DNA from: Cellvibrio sp. PSBB023
GTDB taxonomy: Bacteria > Pseudomonadota > Gammaproteobacteria > Pseudomonadales > Cellvibrionaceae
NCBI RefSeq assembly: GCF_002007605.1
Contig: NZ_CP019799.1
Span: forward strand, 4,457,501-4,521,500
Reading direction: 5' to 3'
DNA length: 64,000 nt
Shown: piece after piece, positions 9,459 through 19,268 of the stretch
Layout of the letters: each line of letters opens with the position of its first letter
Position numbering within the stretch: position 1 is the first letter of the stretch
Program-made: the position numbers and the translations under genes
The notes under the pieces: generated by a model
Database searches by the model: none
What the model was told of the DNA's origin: nothing
What the model saw: only the letters and a program-made list of their open reading frames with translations

Positions 9459-10829
9459 ATGATGAAAACAACAAGTACGATTTTTGTTTTACTGCTGCAG
9501 TGTTTAATCGTTTCACTGGCGCAAGCCAATACCGATTTTTATAAACCTTCTGATTGGCAGCAAATGGATGTGATCCTGGCAAAAATCCAATCGCCAAACA
9601 TTCCGCAAGTGGATTTTCCCATCACCGCTTATGATGCTCCCAAGGATGCAAAGACAGATGCACGTCCGGCAATTATGCGCGCGATTAACGCCGCTGCCCA
9701 AGCCGGTGGTGGGCGCGTGATTATTCCGCCTGGCACTTGGCTCTCCAATGGCCCGGTTCAATTGCAAAGCCGCATCAACCTACATTTACAAGAGGGTGCT
9801 ACTTTATTGTTTGGTGCACAAGCCAAACACTATTTGCCCGCAGTCTTTACCCGCTGGGAGGGTACCGAGATTTACGGCTACTCGCCGCTCATTTATGCCA
9901 ACAAAGTGACTGACGTGGCGATTACCGGTAAAGGCAAAATCGACGGCAACGCCAAAAGTGAATTTTTAAGCTGGACAAAAAAACAAGCGCCCGATATCGC
10001 CAAGTTGCGGCAGATGGGGTTTGACGGTGTGCCCCTTGAACAGCGGCAATTTGGCAAAGGCCATTATTTGCGCCCTTCGCTAATTCAAATCCTTAACGCA
10101 GAACGTGTGCTGTTGGAGGATTACACCGCGCTGAATTCCCCCTTCTGGGTTAATCATTTGGTGTATACCGATCACGCCCAAGTGCGCGGTGTAAAGGTGG
10201 ACAGTATGTTTGCCAACAATGACGGTTTGGATATTGACTCCGGCCGCTGGATTCTGGTGGAAAATAACCACTTCCGTACCGGTGACGACTCTATTGCGAT
10301 TAAATCCGGTCGCGATTTGGATGGTCGTACCATTGCTCGCCCCAGTGAAAATATTGTGGTCAGAAATAATATTTTTGACGGCGAAGACGGTATCGGTTTA
10401 GGCAGTGAAATGTCGGGCGGTATTAAAAATGTGTATTTCACTGATAACAATTACCTGAACGGCACCTCGGCGTTTCGTTTAAAAGCCAATCTGGATCGTG
10501 GCGGCAGCGTAGAGCAGGTGCGCATTCGCAATATGAATATTGGCAGCGCCAAATACTTGTTCTGGTTCGATTTAAGTTACGTAGCCGGTTACTTGGGCGG
10601 AAATTTCCCTTCGCATTACCATGACATAGTGTTTGAAAATATCACTGTCGATAAGGTAGACACATTTTTTATCAGTCATGCCCCGGAAGTTCAGCCGCTG
10701 GAAAATGTATTATTTAAAAATATAAAAGTAAAATCTTCTGGCCAATTCATGGATTTCAAAGGATTGAAAAAAGTCACATTCTCTGATGTAGAAATCAACG
10801 GACAAAAAATGTCGGCACATTTTGAATAG
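9459..10829 (+). CDS. GH28 polygalacturonase-family enzyme, exported
   Basis: 456 aa with signal peptide (cleavage near AQA-N, residue 23). The pectate-superfamily beta-helix shows the GH28 signatures: NNDGLDIDSG (Asp255), GDDSIAIKSG (Asp276, Asp277) and FRLKANLDRGG (Arg340, Lys342). The GSEMSGG segment is typical of exo-acting GH28. The usual Gly-His-Gly before it reads GED (308-310), so the conserved His is replaced by Glu. Likely role: release of galacturonate from oligogalacturonides, or a related activity on rhamnogalacturonan. AAGAGAATG lies upstream of the start, and a second in-frame ATG follows at 9462. Confidence 0.87.
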   Translation: MMKTTSTIFVLLLQCLIVSLAQANTDFYKPSDWQQMDVILAKIQSPNIPQVDFPITAYDAPKDAKTDARPAIMRAINAAAQAGGGRVIIPPGTWLSNGPVQLQSRINLHLQEGATLLFGAQAKHYLPAVFTRWEGTEIYGYSPLIYANKVTDVAITGKGKIDGNAKSEFLSWTKKQAPDIAKLRQMGFDGVPLEQRQFGKGHYLRPSLIQILNAERVLLEDYTALNSPFWVNHLVYTDHAQVRGVKVDSMFANNDGLDIDSGRWILVENNHFRTGDDSIAIKSGRDLDGRTIARPSENIVVRNNIFDGEDGIGLGSEMSGGIKNVYFTDNNYLNGTSAFRLKANLDRGGSVEQVRIRNMNIGSAKYLFWFDLSYVAGYLGGNFPSHYHDIVFENITVDKVDTFFISHAPEVQPLENVLFKNIKVKSSGQFMDFKGLKKVTFSDVEINGQKMSAHFE

Positions 10830-10838
10830 CACCATAGC

Positions 10839-11942
10839 TTGAGTCATAAGGTGTTATCGCTGTCATTCAAACAGCTCCTGCTATTACTCTGGATGAGTAT
10901 GGCAGGAGTATCTTGCTATGCCACATCCGTTATTTATGTCGCCAATGCAGATGCAAAAAAAATTTCGGTTTTTACTCTGAGTGAGAGCAGTGGGCTGGTC
11001 AATCTGTTGCAAACGCTGCCGGTAGATGGTGCGATCATGCCGATGGCGCTAGCACCCAATAAAAAAATACTCTACGCTGCTATTCGCTCAATACCCTATC
11101 ATTTAGTGGTGTTGGATGTTGATCCCACAAGTGGACGGTTGGCCTTACGCGCTAAAGTGCCATTGGTTGATAATATGGCGAACATATCTATCGATCACTC
11201 GGGACATTATTTGTTTGCAGCGTCCTATTCAGGGAATAGTATCAGTGTACATACGTTAGATACACAGGGCATTCCTTTGCCAAATGTACAGGTCTTATCG
11301 ACGGGGTCTCATCCGCATCAAATCAGCGCTGGTCCTGATAACCAATTCGTCTATGTCTCTTTATTGGGTGATGATCGTGTGGATTATTTTCGCTTAAATA
11401 GTGAGGAGTCCATAACCGATGTATTGCAACCCATTTTGACTCCGGCTGTGACTCTTCCTTCGGGCTCAGGGCCGCGTCATTTTGTGTTTTCAGCGAAAGG
11501 AAATTTTTTGTATGTATTAAATGAGTTAAGCGGATATGTGCAGGTTTATGCTCGTCGTGCTACGGATGGCTCGCTTGCTTTTGTTGAGCATCATCAATTG
11601 ATGAATGGAGTAAAACCTTGGGCTGCCGATATTCACCTCACGCCCCAAGGGGATTTTTTATACGCCTCGGAGCGAGCTACCAGCAGGCTTTACGGTTACA
11701 GGATCAACTCGAAAAATGGCCGCCTCAATCCTATTGGTTCTTGGGAAACAGAAGCGCAACCGCGAGCATTCACAATATCACCGGACGGTCGCTTTTTGGT
11801 GGTTGCAGGGCAGTTATCACACCGGATCAGTATATACGCTATTCATCCACTAACGGGGGCCTTGCAGTTGTTATCATCCCATAAAACGGGGAAAAATCCC
11901 GCTTGGGTTAACATGGTGAATTTATCCTCATCTGACCACTGA
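10839..11942 (+). CDS. Exported lactonase-family beta-propeller (YbhE/6-phosphogluconolactonase-like)
   Basis: 367 aa from a TTG start at 10839; an in-frame GTG at 10851 is an equally possible start. A hydrophobic leader (about residues 10-27, ending SCYA-T) is followed by seven-bladed-propeller repeats of the lactonase family, such as VIYVANADAKKISVFTL, GHYLFAASYSGNSISVHTLD and LYASERATSRLYGYRIN. Family members hydrolyse sugar lactones. In this locus a galactaro- or galacturono-lactone is the natural substrate, but the leader places the enzyme outside the cytosol, unlike the other aldarate enzymes. It begins 9 bp after the GH28 stop, so it is in the same operon. The precise substrate is unknown. 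Confidence 0.75.
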   Translation: MSHKVLSLSFKQLLLLLWMSMAGVSCYATSVIYVANADAKKISVFTLSESSGLVNLLQTLPVDGAIMPMALAPNKKILYAAIRSIPYHLVVLDVDPTSGRLALRAKVPLVDNMANISIDHSGHYLFAASYSGNSISVHTLDTQGIPLPNVQVLSTGSHPHQISAGPDNQFVYVSLLGDDRVDYFRLNSEESITDVLQPILTPAVTLPSGSGPRHFVFSAKGNFLYVLNELSGYVQVYARRATDGSLAFVEHHQLMNGVKPWAADIHLTPQGDFLYASERATSRLYGYRINSKNGRLNPIGSWETEAQPRAFTISPDGRFLVVAGQLSHRISIYAIHPLTGALQLLSSHKTGKNPAWVNMVNLSSSDH

Positions 11943-12003
11943 TTCCTTGGTCTACTGCTTGATGCCTGCGATTAATGCTCAATGTGGATTAATTTATTTA
12001 TCG

Positions 12004-12017
12004 ATTGGTTTGATTTG
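12004..12017 (+). promoter_or_regulatory. Second copy of the ATTGGTTTGATTTG motif
   Basis: Identical to 4835-4848. It lies in the 171-base gap between the lactonase and the transporter, 97 bases before the transporter ATG, which suggests that the catabolic half of the locus has its own promoter under the same control as the receptor. TGGTGTGCGCT at 12038-12048 repeats the companion element. Confidence 0.4.
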
Positions 12018-12113
12018 AAAATAATAAGCTCGCAAACTGGTGTGCGCTATCTTCATGGTGCGGTGAGAAGAACATTTAACAATAACATCTAATAAAGTGG
12101 AGATTTAATACCC

Positions 12114-13481
12114 ATGAGCAACGTGCCTGCGACCCGTTCTGCCAGCAGCATGGCTGTGGCCTCACGAACACGATGGGGCATTCTTGCCATGCTATTTATT
12201 GTTACCACCATCAATTATGCCGATCGCGCCACCATCTCTATCGCAGGCCCTGACATCGCCAGGGACATAGGTCTTTCTCCCATTGAAATGGGGTATATAT
12301 TTTCAGCCTTTGCCTGGTCTTATGTATTGGCGCAAATCCCCGGCGGCTGGTTACTGGATAAGTTCGGCTCAAAAATGACGTATTTTTTCAGTATTTTGCT
12401 GTGGTCGCTGTTCACTTTGTTTCAGGGATTTGTCGGGTTTTTTACCGGTGGTGCCGCACTGCTGATGCTTATTTTATTGCGCCTATTGGTGGGCGCTGCT
12501 GAGGCACCTGCGTTTCCCGGTAATAGCCGCATTACCTCCGCATGGTTTCCTACGCATGAACGTGGTTTTGCTGCGTCCATTTTTAATTCAGCACAATATT
12601 TTGCGACCGTTGCCTTTGCGCCCTTAATGGGCTGGATGGTGTATCACTACGGTTGGCAAAGTATTTTTTTATTTATGGGTTTGTTGGGTGTTGTGATTGC
12701 CCTTATTTGGCTTAAAACTATTCACAGCCCCAAGGAACATCCATCCATTAGCGATAATGAGTTGCGTTATATTGAGGAGGGCGGTGCACTGGTTGACTTG
12801 GATAGCGCCAACAGTAATGCATCTACCAAAGTGAATACCTTGGCGTGCGTTAAGGAGTTATTGGGCTCGCGCATGCTGCTCGGTGTTTATATTGGGCAAT
12901 ATTGTATTAACTCGCTCACTTATTTTTTCTTAACCTGGTTTCCAATTTATTTAGTGCAAGAGCGTGGCATGAATATTTTGCAAGCGGGCTTTATGGCATC
13001 GCTACCTGCGATTGCAGGATTTTTAGGCGGTATCAGTGGCGGGTGGTTATCCGATCGATTAATGAAAAAAGGCTATTCACTGACTCTGGCGCGCAAGCTG
13101 CCGATTGTGATTGGTATGTTCATGTCTACTTCAATGATTGCCTGTAATTATGTCGATACCGATGTATTGGTGATCGCTATTATGTCGCTGGCTTTTTTTG
13201 GTAAAGGCGTTGGGGCTTTAGGCTGGGCCGTTGTCTCCGATACGTCCCCCAAAGAGGCAGGCGGTCTCTCGGGTGGTTTATTTAATACCTTTGGCAATAC
13301 CGCTGGCATAGTGACACCGATTGTGATTGGTTACATTGTTCACACGACCGGGTCATTTGAGGGAGCCTTGGCCTATGTAGGCGCGCATGCGGCGCTTGCC
13401 ATTATCAGTTATCTGTTTGTTGTCGGTGATATTAAGCGAATCACTTTGCATCACTCAGTGCATTCGTCGGCTAACCGTTAA
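12114..13481 (+). CDS. MFS aldarate/hexuronate transporter (GarP/GudP/ExuT family)
   Basis: 455 aa with 12 predicted membrane helices. The anion:cation symporter hallmarks are visible: TTINYADRATISIAGPDIA in helix 1, then WSYVLAQIPGGWLLDKFG and RLLVGAAEAPAFPGNSR. Closest characterised relatives are the E. coli galactarate/glucarate and galacturonate permeases. GGAG sits 12 bases before the ATG. Its position immediately ahead of garD supports galactarate, glucarate or galacturonate as substrate, carried across the inner membrane with protons. Confidence 0.88.
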   Translation: MSNVPATRSASSMAVASRTRWGILAMLFIVTTINYADRATISIAGPDIARDIGLSPIEMGYIFSAFAWSYVLAQIPGGWLLDKFGSKMTYFFSILLWSLFTLFQGFVGFFTGGAALLMLILLRLLVGAAEAPAFPGNSRITSAWFPTHERGFAASIFNSAQYFATVAFAPLMGWMVYHYGWQSIFLFMGLLGVVIALIWLKTIHSPKEHPSISDNELRYIEEGGALVDLDSANSNASTKVNTLACVKELLGSRMLLGVYIGQYCINSLTYFFLTWFPIYLVQERGMNILQAGFMASLPAIAGFLGGISGGWLSDRLMKKGYSLTLARKLPIVIGMFMSTSMIACNYVDTDVLVIAIMSLAFFGKGVGALGWAVVSDTSPKEAGGLSGGLFNTFGNTAGIVTPIVIGYIVHTTGSFEGALAYVGAHAALAIISYLFVVGDIKRITLHHSVHSSANR

Positions 13482-13520
13482 TTGTTAATCGCACCGATCA
13501 AAAAATGACGAGGTTTTGTG

Positions 13521-15068
13521 ATGTCCCAACGTGTTATTAAAATGCATCCGACAGATAACGTCGCTGTTGTTGTCGCAGCAGGTGGTTTGCCAGCGGGCAT
13601 GGAAGTATTGCCCGGTTTATTATTGGTAGAACCCGTGCCACAGGGGCATAAAGTAGCGCTTGCCGCCATTGCTGAAGGCAGCGCAATTGTTCGCTATGGG
13701 GTAACGATTGGTTTTGCCAAGCTTGATATAACGGCGGGCAGTTGGGTAAACGAAAACATTATGACTATGCCCGCTGCAGTGGGGTTGGATAATTTACCTA
13801 TTGCAACACGGGCTGGCTTCATTGCTGAACCATTAACCCAATTTACCTTTGAAGGGTATCGCAATGCAGACGGTACGGTAGGGACGCGCAATATTCTCGC
13901 TATTAGCCAAACGGTGCAGTGTGTTGCTGGTGTGGTGGATTTTGCGGTTAAACGCATTCGCGAAGAATTATTGCCAAAATATCCCAATGTAGATGGTGTT
14001 GTTGCGCTGGCACATACTTACGGTTGCGGTGTAGCGATTGATGCTCCCTCCGCCCCTATTCCTATTCGCACGGTGCGCAACATTGCATTAAACCCCAATT
14101 TTGGTGGTGAGGTGATGATTGTCAGTCTCGGGTGCGAAAAAATGCAGCCAGCACGATTGATGCCCAAGGAATCAATTCCGGCCACACTGGTAGATGGTCC
14201 TGCTGTTGTATGTTTGCAAGATGAACAGCACGTGGGTTTTATGAGCATGATTGAATCGATTATGCAGCAAGCAGAAATACATTTAACGCGGTTGAACCAA
14301 CGAAAACGCGAAACCTGCCCGGCATCTACATTAGTGGTTGGTATGCAATGCGGCGGTAGTGATGCGTTCTCTGGCATTACGGCCAACCCGGCTTTGGGTT
14401 TTGCGGCTGATTTATTAGTGCGCGCCGGTGCGACGGTTATGTTTTCTGAAAATACTGAAGTGAGAGACGGTATCGATCAGTTGACGTCGCGTGCTGTAAA
14501 TGCACAGGTTGCCGATGCCATTATTAAAGAAATGGAGTGGTACGATAATTACCTTGCCGCTGGAATGGTTGATCGCAGTGCAAACACAACACCGGGTAAT
14601 AAAAAAGGCGGCTTGTCCAATATTGTTGAAAAAGCCATGGGGTCAATTGTCAAATCAGGCTCATCACCTATTGTCGGTGTATTGTCCCCAGGTGAGCGAT
14701 TATCCGATAAGGGCATTAATCGCGGATTAGTTTACAGCTCAACACCTGCCAGTGATTTTATTTGCGGAACATTGCAACTGGCGGCGGGCATGAACTTGCA
14801 TATTTTCACAACCGGGCGCGGCACACCTTATGGATTGGCTGAATGCCCTGTAATCAAAGTTGCTACACGAACGGAGTTGGCGCAGCGCTGGCATGACTTG
14901 ATGGATGTAAATGCGGGACGTATTGCCGAAGGTGAAATCACCATTGAAGAATTAGGTTGGGAAATTTTTCACTTAATGCTCGATGTGGCCAGTGGACGTA
15001 AAACCTGGGCCGAAAAATGGAAATTACACAATGCCCTGGTGTTATTTAATCCGGCACCTATCACCTGA
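13521..15068 (+). CDS. garD: Galactarate dehydratase
   Basis: 515 aa from the ATG at 13521; a GTG directly before it is also in frame. Close to full-length similarity to E. coli GarD as I recall it: [10 protein letters not shown] and PQGHKVAL in the N-terminal SAF domain, then [63 protein letters not shown] and NPAPIT at the C-terminus. GarD removes water from meso-galactarate to give 5-dehydro-4-deoxy-D-glucarate in the cytosol and needs a divalent metal (Fe/Ca). UxaA (altronate dehydratase) is the main alternative, but the matching blocks favour GarD. It is followed by the two enzymes that finish the pathway. Confidence 0.92.
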   Translation: MSQRVIKMHPTDNVAVVVAAGGLPAGMEVLPGLLLVEPVPQGHKVALAAIAEGSAIVRYGVTIGFAKLDITAGSWVNENIMTMPAAVGLDNLPIATRAGFIAEPLTQFTFEGYRNADGTVGTRNILAISQTVQCVAGVVDFAVKRIREELLPKYPNVDGVVALAHTYGCGVAIDAPSAPIPIRTVRNIALNPNFGGEVMIVSLGCEKMQPARLMPKESIPATLVDGPAVVCLQDEQHVGFMSMIESIMQQAEIHLTRLNQRKRETCPASTLVVGMQCGGSDAFSGITANPALGFAADLLVRAGATVMFSENTEVRDGIDQLTSRAVNAQVADAIIKEMEWYDNYLAAGMVDRSANTTPGNKKGGLSNIVEKAMGSIVKSGSSPIVGVLSPGERLSDKGINRGLVYSSTPASDFICGTLQLAAGMNLHIFTTGRGTPYGLAECPVIKVATRTELAQRWHDLMDVNAGRIAEGEITIEELGWEIFHLMLDVASGRKTWAEKWKLHNALVLFNPAPIT

Positions 15069-15077
15069 TTCAGTGTG

Positions 15078-15108
15078 GTGGAAATCATGTTTTTCCAGTG
15101 ATTTCCAC
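15078..15108. other. Hairpin between garD and kdgD
   Basis: GTGGAAATCA at 15078-15087 pairs perfectly with TGATTTCCAC at 15099-15108 across an 11-base spacer. There is no T run, so it is not a standard terminator. It could be an mRNA processing or stability element, or a palindromic protein site, in the 174-base gap before kdgD. Confidence 0.4.
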
Positions 15109-15242
15109 AGCTGAATTGCATTATGTTTTTGATCTATTTATTGATACAAAAACAGTATTAACCCAGTCAGCAATTAAGCTTTACCAGACAGAGTCACGAT
15201 GCAAAAATTTGCTCTTATTATCCAACACAGGAGCGTCATTTC

Positions 15243-16157
15243 GTGACTCGTTATTCTCCCAAAGAATTTGCCCAGGTAGTGGGCAGCGGCTTACTTTCTT
15301 TCCCCGTCACTCATTTTAAATCCAGTGATTTATCTTTTGATGAGGATGCCTATCGCGCTAATTTGAATTGGCTATTCAGTCATGATGCGGCGGCGATGTT
15401 TGCCGCGGGTGGTACGGGAGAATTTTTTTCGCTGACCCAGGCAGAAGTGGATCGTGTAGTGCGGGCCGCTGTGGAAGAGACGAAACACATTCCGGTGATT
15501 GCGCCTGCCGGTGGCGGTACAGCCGTATCGATTGAGTATTGCCACGCCGCAGAAGCTGCCGGTGCAGATGGTATTTTACTGTTGCCACCTTATTTAACCG
15601 AAGCCGCTAAAGACGGTGTTGCTGCCCATGTCGAGGCTATTTGTAAATCGACAAAACTGGGCGTAATTGTTTATAACCGTGCAAACCAGCGCCTTGATGA
15701 TGTTGAATTGGCTCGCCTGGCAGATCGCTGCCCTAATCTGGTCGGCTACAAAGATGGTATCGGCGATATTGAATTGATGACACGTATTTATGCACGGCTT
15801 GGTGATCGCCTGACTTATATTGGTGGTTTGCCAACGGCAGAAACGTTTGCGTTGCCCTATCTTGAAATGGGTGTGACAACTTACTCATCGGCAATTTTCA
15901 ACTTTGTCCCTGAATTTGCATTGGACTTTTATAAAGCCGTTCGCGCGCGCGATTACACTAAAGTGTACGCCGCATTGAATGAGTTTGTGTTGCCTTACAT
16001 TGCAATTCGCAATCGCAAACAGGGTTATGCCGTTTCTATTGTCAAAGCCGGTATGAAAGTAGTCGGGCGCGATGCGGGGCCAGTGCGCACACCATTAACA
16101 GATTTAACGGAAGCTGAAGTTGCAGAATTGGCCGCGTTGGTTGCACGTATTCAATAA
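15243..16157 (+). CDS. kdgD: 5-dehydro-4-deoxyglucarate dehydratase
   Basis: 304 aa DapA/NAL-superfamily barrel with a GTG start behind a CAGGAG site. [11 protein letters not shown] is the substrate-binding motif and the Lys in VGYKDGIGD forms the Schiff base; YNRANQRL carries the catalytic Tyr. The GEFFSL block and the C-terminal RTPLTDL region match KDG dehydratase (EC 4.2.1.41) rather than dihydrodipicolinate synthase. It decarboxylates and dehydrates 5-dehydro-4-deoxy-D-glucarate to 2,5-dioxopentanoate. The neighbours make and consume exactly its substrate and product. Confidence 0.93.
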   Translation: MTRYSPKEFAQVVGSGLLSFPVTHFKSSDLSFDEDAYRANLNWLFSHDAAAMFAAGGTGEFFSLTQAEVDRVVRAAVEETKHIPVIAPAGGGTAVSIEYCHAAEAAGADGILLLPPYLTEAAKDGVAAHVEAICKSTKLGVIVYNRANQRLDDVELARLADRCPNLVGYKDGIGDIELMTRIYARLGDRLTYIGGLPTAETFALPYLEMGVTTYSSAIFNFVPEFALDFYKAVRARDYTKVYAALNEFVLPYIAIRNRKQGYAVSIVKAGMKVVGRDAGPVRTPLTDLTEAEVAELAALVARIQ

Positions 16158-16167
16158 AGGTACCCCA

Positions 16168-17742
16168 ATGACATTAACCGGAAAATTACTGATTGGCGCA
16201 CAACAGGTGGCGGGCGATAAAGGATCTTTATTTGCCATTAATCCTGCGACTGGACAACCACTTGAGCCTGCCTATTCACTCGGTGGCGCAGCCCATGTTG
16301 AGCGCGCCTGTGAATTGGCAGAGCAGGCGTTTGATACTTATCGCCAAACTGTGCCCGCTATACGCGCGCAATTTCTGGAAAAAATTGCACACAATATTGA
16401 ATCTCTTGGCGACGAATTGATTGTGCGTGCAATGGCTGAAACCGGGTTGCCCAAAGCGAGGTTGGAAGGTGAGCGCGCACGCACCTGCCATCAATTGCGT
16501 TTGTTTGCGGCCACGATTCAAGCGGGTGAACAGAATCGCCCGCGCATTGATCCCCGCCTTGCTGAGCGTAAACCGCTACCGCGGGCGGATATCCGCCAAC
16601 GCCGCATCGCACTTGGGCCGGTTGCTGTGTTTGGGGCAAGTAATTTTCCATTGGCCTTTTCCGTTGCCGGTGGCGATACCGCCGCTGCACTGGCTGCGGG
16701 TTGCCCGGTGATTGTCAAAGGGCATTCAGCGCATCCGGGAACATCAGAATTAGTAGGGCGTGCCATCCAGTCGGCTGTTGCAGAATGCCAGTTGCCGGAA
16801 GGCGTTTTTTCGCTGGTGTTTGGCGCAGGCACAGAGGTAGGTGCCGCACTGGTATCCCATCCGGTGATTCAAGCGGTTGGCTTTACCGGCTCACGGGCTG
16901 GCGGAATTGCGCTGCTGCGGATTGCACAGGCAAGGCCGCAACCCATTCCATTTTACGGCGAACTCAGCGCGTTGAATCCTGTGGTGTTATTGCCCGGTGT
17001 ATTAAGCGAAAAAGGCGATGACCTGGGGCGACAATTTATCGCGTCATTAACGCTGGGAGCCGGGCAATTTTGCACTAACCCCGGTTTATTGTTGGCATTG
17101 GATCAGCCCTCCCTGGAGAATTTTGTAACATCTGCTGTGACTGCTTTGCGTGAATCAAGTGCGCAAACTATGTTGAGCCCGGCAATTCACAATGCTTATC
17201 AACACAGCACTGTTTGCATCGCCCACAATAAACATGTTGAAACCCTGGCTCAGGGCATCGGCTCGGATGACCCCAACACTTGCCGTGCCGTACTCTATGC
17301 CACAAGCGCCACGGCTTTTCTGGCAGATCCGAACCTGCATGAGGAAATGTTTGGTGCTGCATCGCTTCTGGTTCGTTGTCGCGATGAGCAAGAGTTGCTG
17401 CGTGTGCTGCATCATTTAGAGGGGCAATTAACTGCAACCCTGCATTTTACGGATGCAGATTTACCCCTTGCGAGAAAACTCTTACCCGTCCTGGAGAGCA
17501 AAGCGGGGCGTATTCTTGCCAATGGTTGGCCTACTGGCGTTGAAGTGTGTCATGCAATGGTTCATGGCGGCCCCTGGCCCGCAACAACAGATGTGCGCGC
17601 CACCTCTGTAGGCACGGCCGCGCTGGAGCGTTTTTTGCGGCCGGTTTGCTATCAGGATTTACCGGATGAATTATTGCCGCCGGAATTGCGTGAAGATAAT
17701 CCTCTCAAATTAAAGCGACTTGTCGACGGCCAGTCAGCTTGA
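16168..17742 (+). CDS. 2-oxoglutarate semialdehyde (2,5-dioxopentanoate) dehydrogenase
   Basis: 524 aa from the ATG at 16168, 10 bp after kdgD with an AAAGGT site; an earlier in-frame ATG at 16120 lies inside kdgD and is unlikely. Aldehyde-dehydrogenase fold: [20 protein letters not shown] and [11 protein letters not shown] bind NAD(P), GELSALNPV carries the general-base Glu, and [10 protein letters not shown] the catalytic Cys. The pattern is that of the type III KGSADH found with aldarate genes. It oxidises 2,5-dioxopentanoate to 2-oxoglutarate, delivering galacturonate carbon to the TCA cycle. Confidence 0.92.
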   Translation: MTLTGKLLIGAQQVAGDKGSLFAINPATGQPLEPAYSLGGAAHVERACELAEQAFDTYRQTVPAIRAQFLEKIAHNIESLGDELIVRAMAETGLPKARLEGERARTCHQLRLFAATIQAGEQNRPRIDPRLAERKPLPRADIRQRRIALGPVAVFGASNFPLAFSVAGGDTAAALAAGCPVIVKGHSAHPGTSELVGRAIQSAVAECQLPEGVFSLVFGAGTEVGAALVSHPVIQAVGFTGSRAGGIALLRIAQARPQPIPFYGELSALNPVVLLPGVLSEKGDDLGRQFIASLTLGAGQFCTNPGLLLALDQPSLENFVTSAVTALRESSAQTMLSPAIHNAYQHSTVCIAHNKHVETLAQGIGSDDPNTCRAVLYATSATAFLADPNLHEEMFGAASLLVRCRDEQELLRVLHHLEGQLTATLHFTDADLPLARKLLPVLESKAGRILANGWPTGVEVCHAMVHGGPWPATTDVRATSVGTAALERFLRPVCYQDLPDELLPPELREDNPLKLKRLVDGQSA

Positions 17743-17763
17743 TTGCATCCATGTCTATCGCAT

Positions 17764-17801
17764 AAAAAGCAGCGGCCCATAGCGGGTATCGCTGCTTTTT
17801 T
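17764..17801 (+). terminator. Rho-independent terminator of the galactarate operon
   Basis: AAAAAGCAGCG (17764-17774) pairs with CGCTGCTTTTT (17790-17800), with a 15-base loop and a T run. It lies 22 bases after the dehydrogenase stop and separates the locus from the Zur operon. Confidence 0.85.
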
Positions 17802-17876
17802 GCATTTCCTGCATCTGTACATATAGGTCTCCCGCAAGATGTGTCCGATTAAGGAATTGTCCTTTTTGATGGATGT

Positions 17877-17889
17877 GTTATATTATAAC
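17877..17889. promoter_or_regulatory. Zur box over the promoter of the COG0523 operon
   Basis: GTTATATTATAAC is a GTTAT-N3-ATAAC palindrome, matching the core of enterobacterial Zur sites. A TTGTCC at 17857-17862 lies 18 bases before TATTAT at 17881-17886, so the box covers the predicted -10. That is the usual place for a Zur repressor site. The same GTTAT-N3-ATAAC pattern is found at 32883-32895. Confidence 0.82.
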
Positions 17890-17973
17890 GTATCTTTTCG
17901 GGGCGGACTTTTCGTGTCTCGAATCTCCATGGCTGCGGCAGAGCTGCTGTTATACAAATACAGGCAATCGATC

Positions 17974-19194
17974 ATGAACCCACTTTCCTCTAACCTCCTG
18001 CCCGTTACTGTCTTGTCCGGCTTTTTAGGTGCCGGTAAAACCACACTGCTCAACCATATTCTGAACAATCGTGAAAACCGCCGTGTCGCCGTAATTGTGA
18101 ACGACATGAGCGAAGTCAATATTGATTCATCGTTGATCCAAAATCAGGTTGAATTAAACCGCGCCGAAGAAAAACTGGTGGAGATGAGCAACGGCTGTAT
18201 CTGCTGCACACTGCGTGAGGATTTGCTGGTGGAAGTCAACCGCATGGCCAAGGAAGGGCGCTTTGATTATCTGGTAATTGAATCCACCGGCATTTCCGAA
18301 CCCCTGCCCATTGCAGAGACTTTTACCTTTGAGGATGAAGACGGCCAGAGCCTCTCGCAAGTTGCGCGCCTGGACACCATGGTTACGGTTGTTGATGCAG
18401 TGAATTTTCTAAATGATTATTACGATGCGCTCTCACTGCAAGAAACCGGCGAAAGCCTCGGAGAAGAAGACGAGCGCAACGTGGCGGATTTGCTCGTCGA
18501 TCAAATTGAATTTTGCGATGTGTTATTAATCAGTAAAACCGATTTGATTTCTGCAGAACAGCTCGCCGAGCTCAATGCGATTTTAACCAAGCTGAACCCT
18601 GATGCTGAGATTATTCCCGTAGCGCGCGGCAATGTATCGCTGGATAAAGTGCTTAATACCGGTAAATTTAATTTTGAAAAAGCGCAGCAAGCACCGGGCT
18701 GGCTAAAAGAAATGCGCGGTCAGCACACACCGGAAACCGAAGAATATGGCATCAGCAGTTTTTCCTATCATGCACGCCGCCCCTTTCACCCCGAAAAAAT
18801 TTATGAATTTTTCTCAAGCCCAGCGGTGAAAGGAAAGCTATTGCGTTCAAAAGGGTTTTTCTGGTTGGCATCACGCCCGCAATGGGCTGGCCAGTGGAGC
18901 CAGGCGGGCGGTATTGCGCAACACGGTGCCGCAGGTATGTTCTGGAAAGCTATTCCTAAAGAACAATGGCCTGAAGACAAAGAGCAGGTAAATTACATCA
19001 TGGAAAAATGGGTAGAACCTTTTGGCGATATGCGTCAGGAGTTGGTCTTTATTGGCCAGAATATTGATAAAGATTTTGTGGTTGCGCAGCTGGATAAGTG
19101 TTTGCTCACAGAAGAAGAGGTCTTAAAAGGCCAGGATTACTGGAAAACATTGCCCGATCCATTTCCAACCTGGACGCAGGGGCATGCGCACTGA
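17974..19194 (+). CDS. COG0523 zinc-metallochaperone GTPase (ZigA/CobW family)
   Basis: 406 aa from the ATG at 17974; reading frames from 17839 would run through the Zur box and are discarded. The G3E GTPase signatures are clear: Walker [10 protein letters not shown] (16-24), the metal-binding NGCICC (Cys75, 77, 78), ESTGISEP and SKTDL. The C-terminal CobW domain has a long aromatic segment ([20 protein letters not shown]) as in the ZigA-like subgroup. These proteins hand zinc to client enzymes during zinc starvation. Zur control from the box 84 bases upstream supports this. It begins a run of four same-strand genes. Confidence 0.9.
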   Translation: MNPLSSNLLPVTVLSGFLGAGKTTLLNHILNNRENRRVAVIVNDMSEVNIDSSLIQNQVELNRAEEKLVEMSNGCICCTLREDLLVEVNRMAKEGRFDYLVIESTGISEPLPIAETFTFEDEDGQSLSQVARLDTMVTVVDAVNFLNDYYDALSLQETGESLGEEDERNVADLLVDQIEFCDVLLISKTDLISAEQLAELNAILTKLNPDAEIIPVARGNVSLDKVLNTGKFNFEKAQQAPGWLKEMRGQHTPETEEYGISSFSYHARRPFHPEKIYEFFSSPAVKGKLLRSKGFFWLASRPQWAGQWSQAGGIAQHGAAGMFWKAIPKEQWPEDKEQVNYIMEKWVEPFGDMRQELVFIGQNIDKDFVVAQLDKCLLTEEEVLKGQDYWKTLPDPFPTWTQGHAH

Positions 19195-19268
19195 GTTGTG
19201 TGCTTAAAAAACATTGAATCTACTGACTAGTCGCTCTCGCTAATTTTTATTGTTGTGGAATCCCATTA

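Noticed and set aside
17839-17973. N-terminal extension of the first COG0523 GTPase
   Set aside because: It would translate through the promoter and Zur box, and the family starts at the ATG at 17974.
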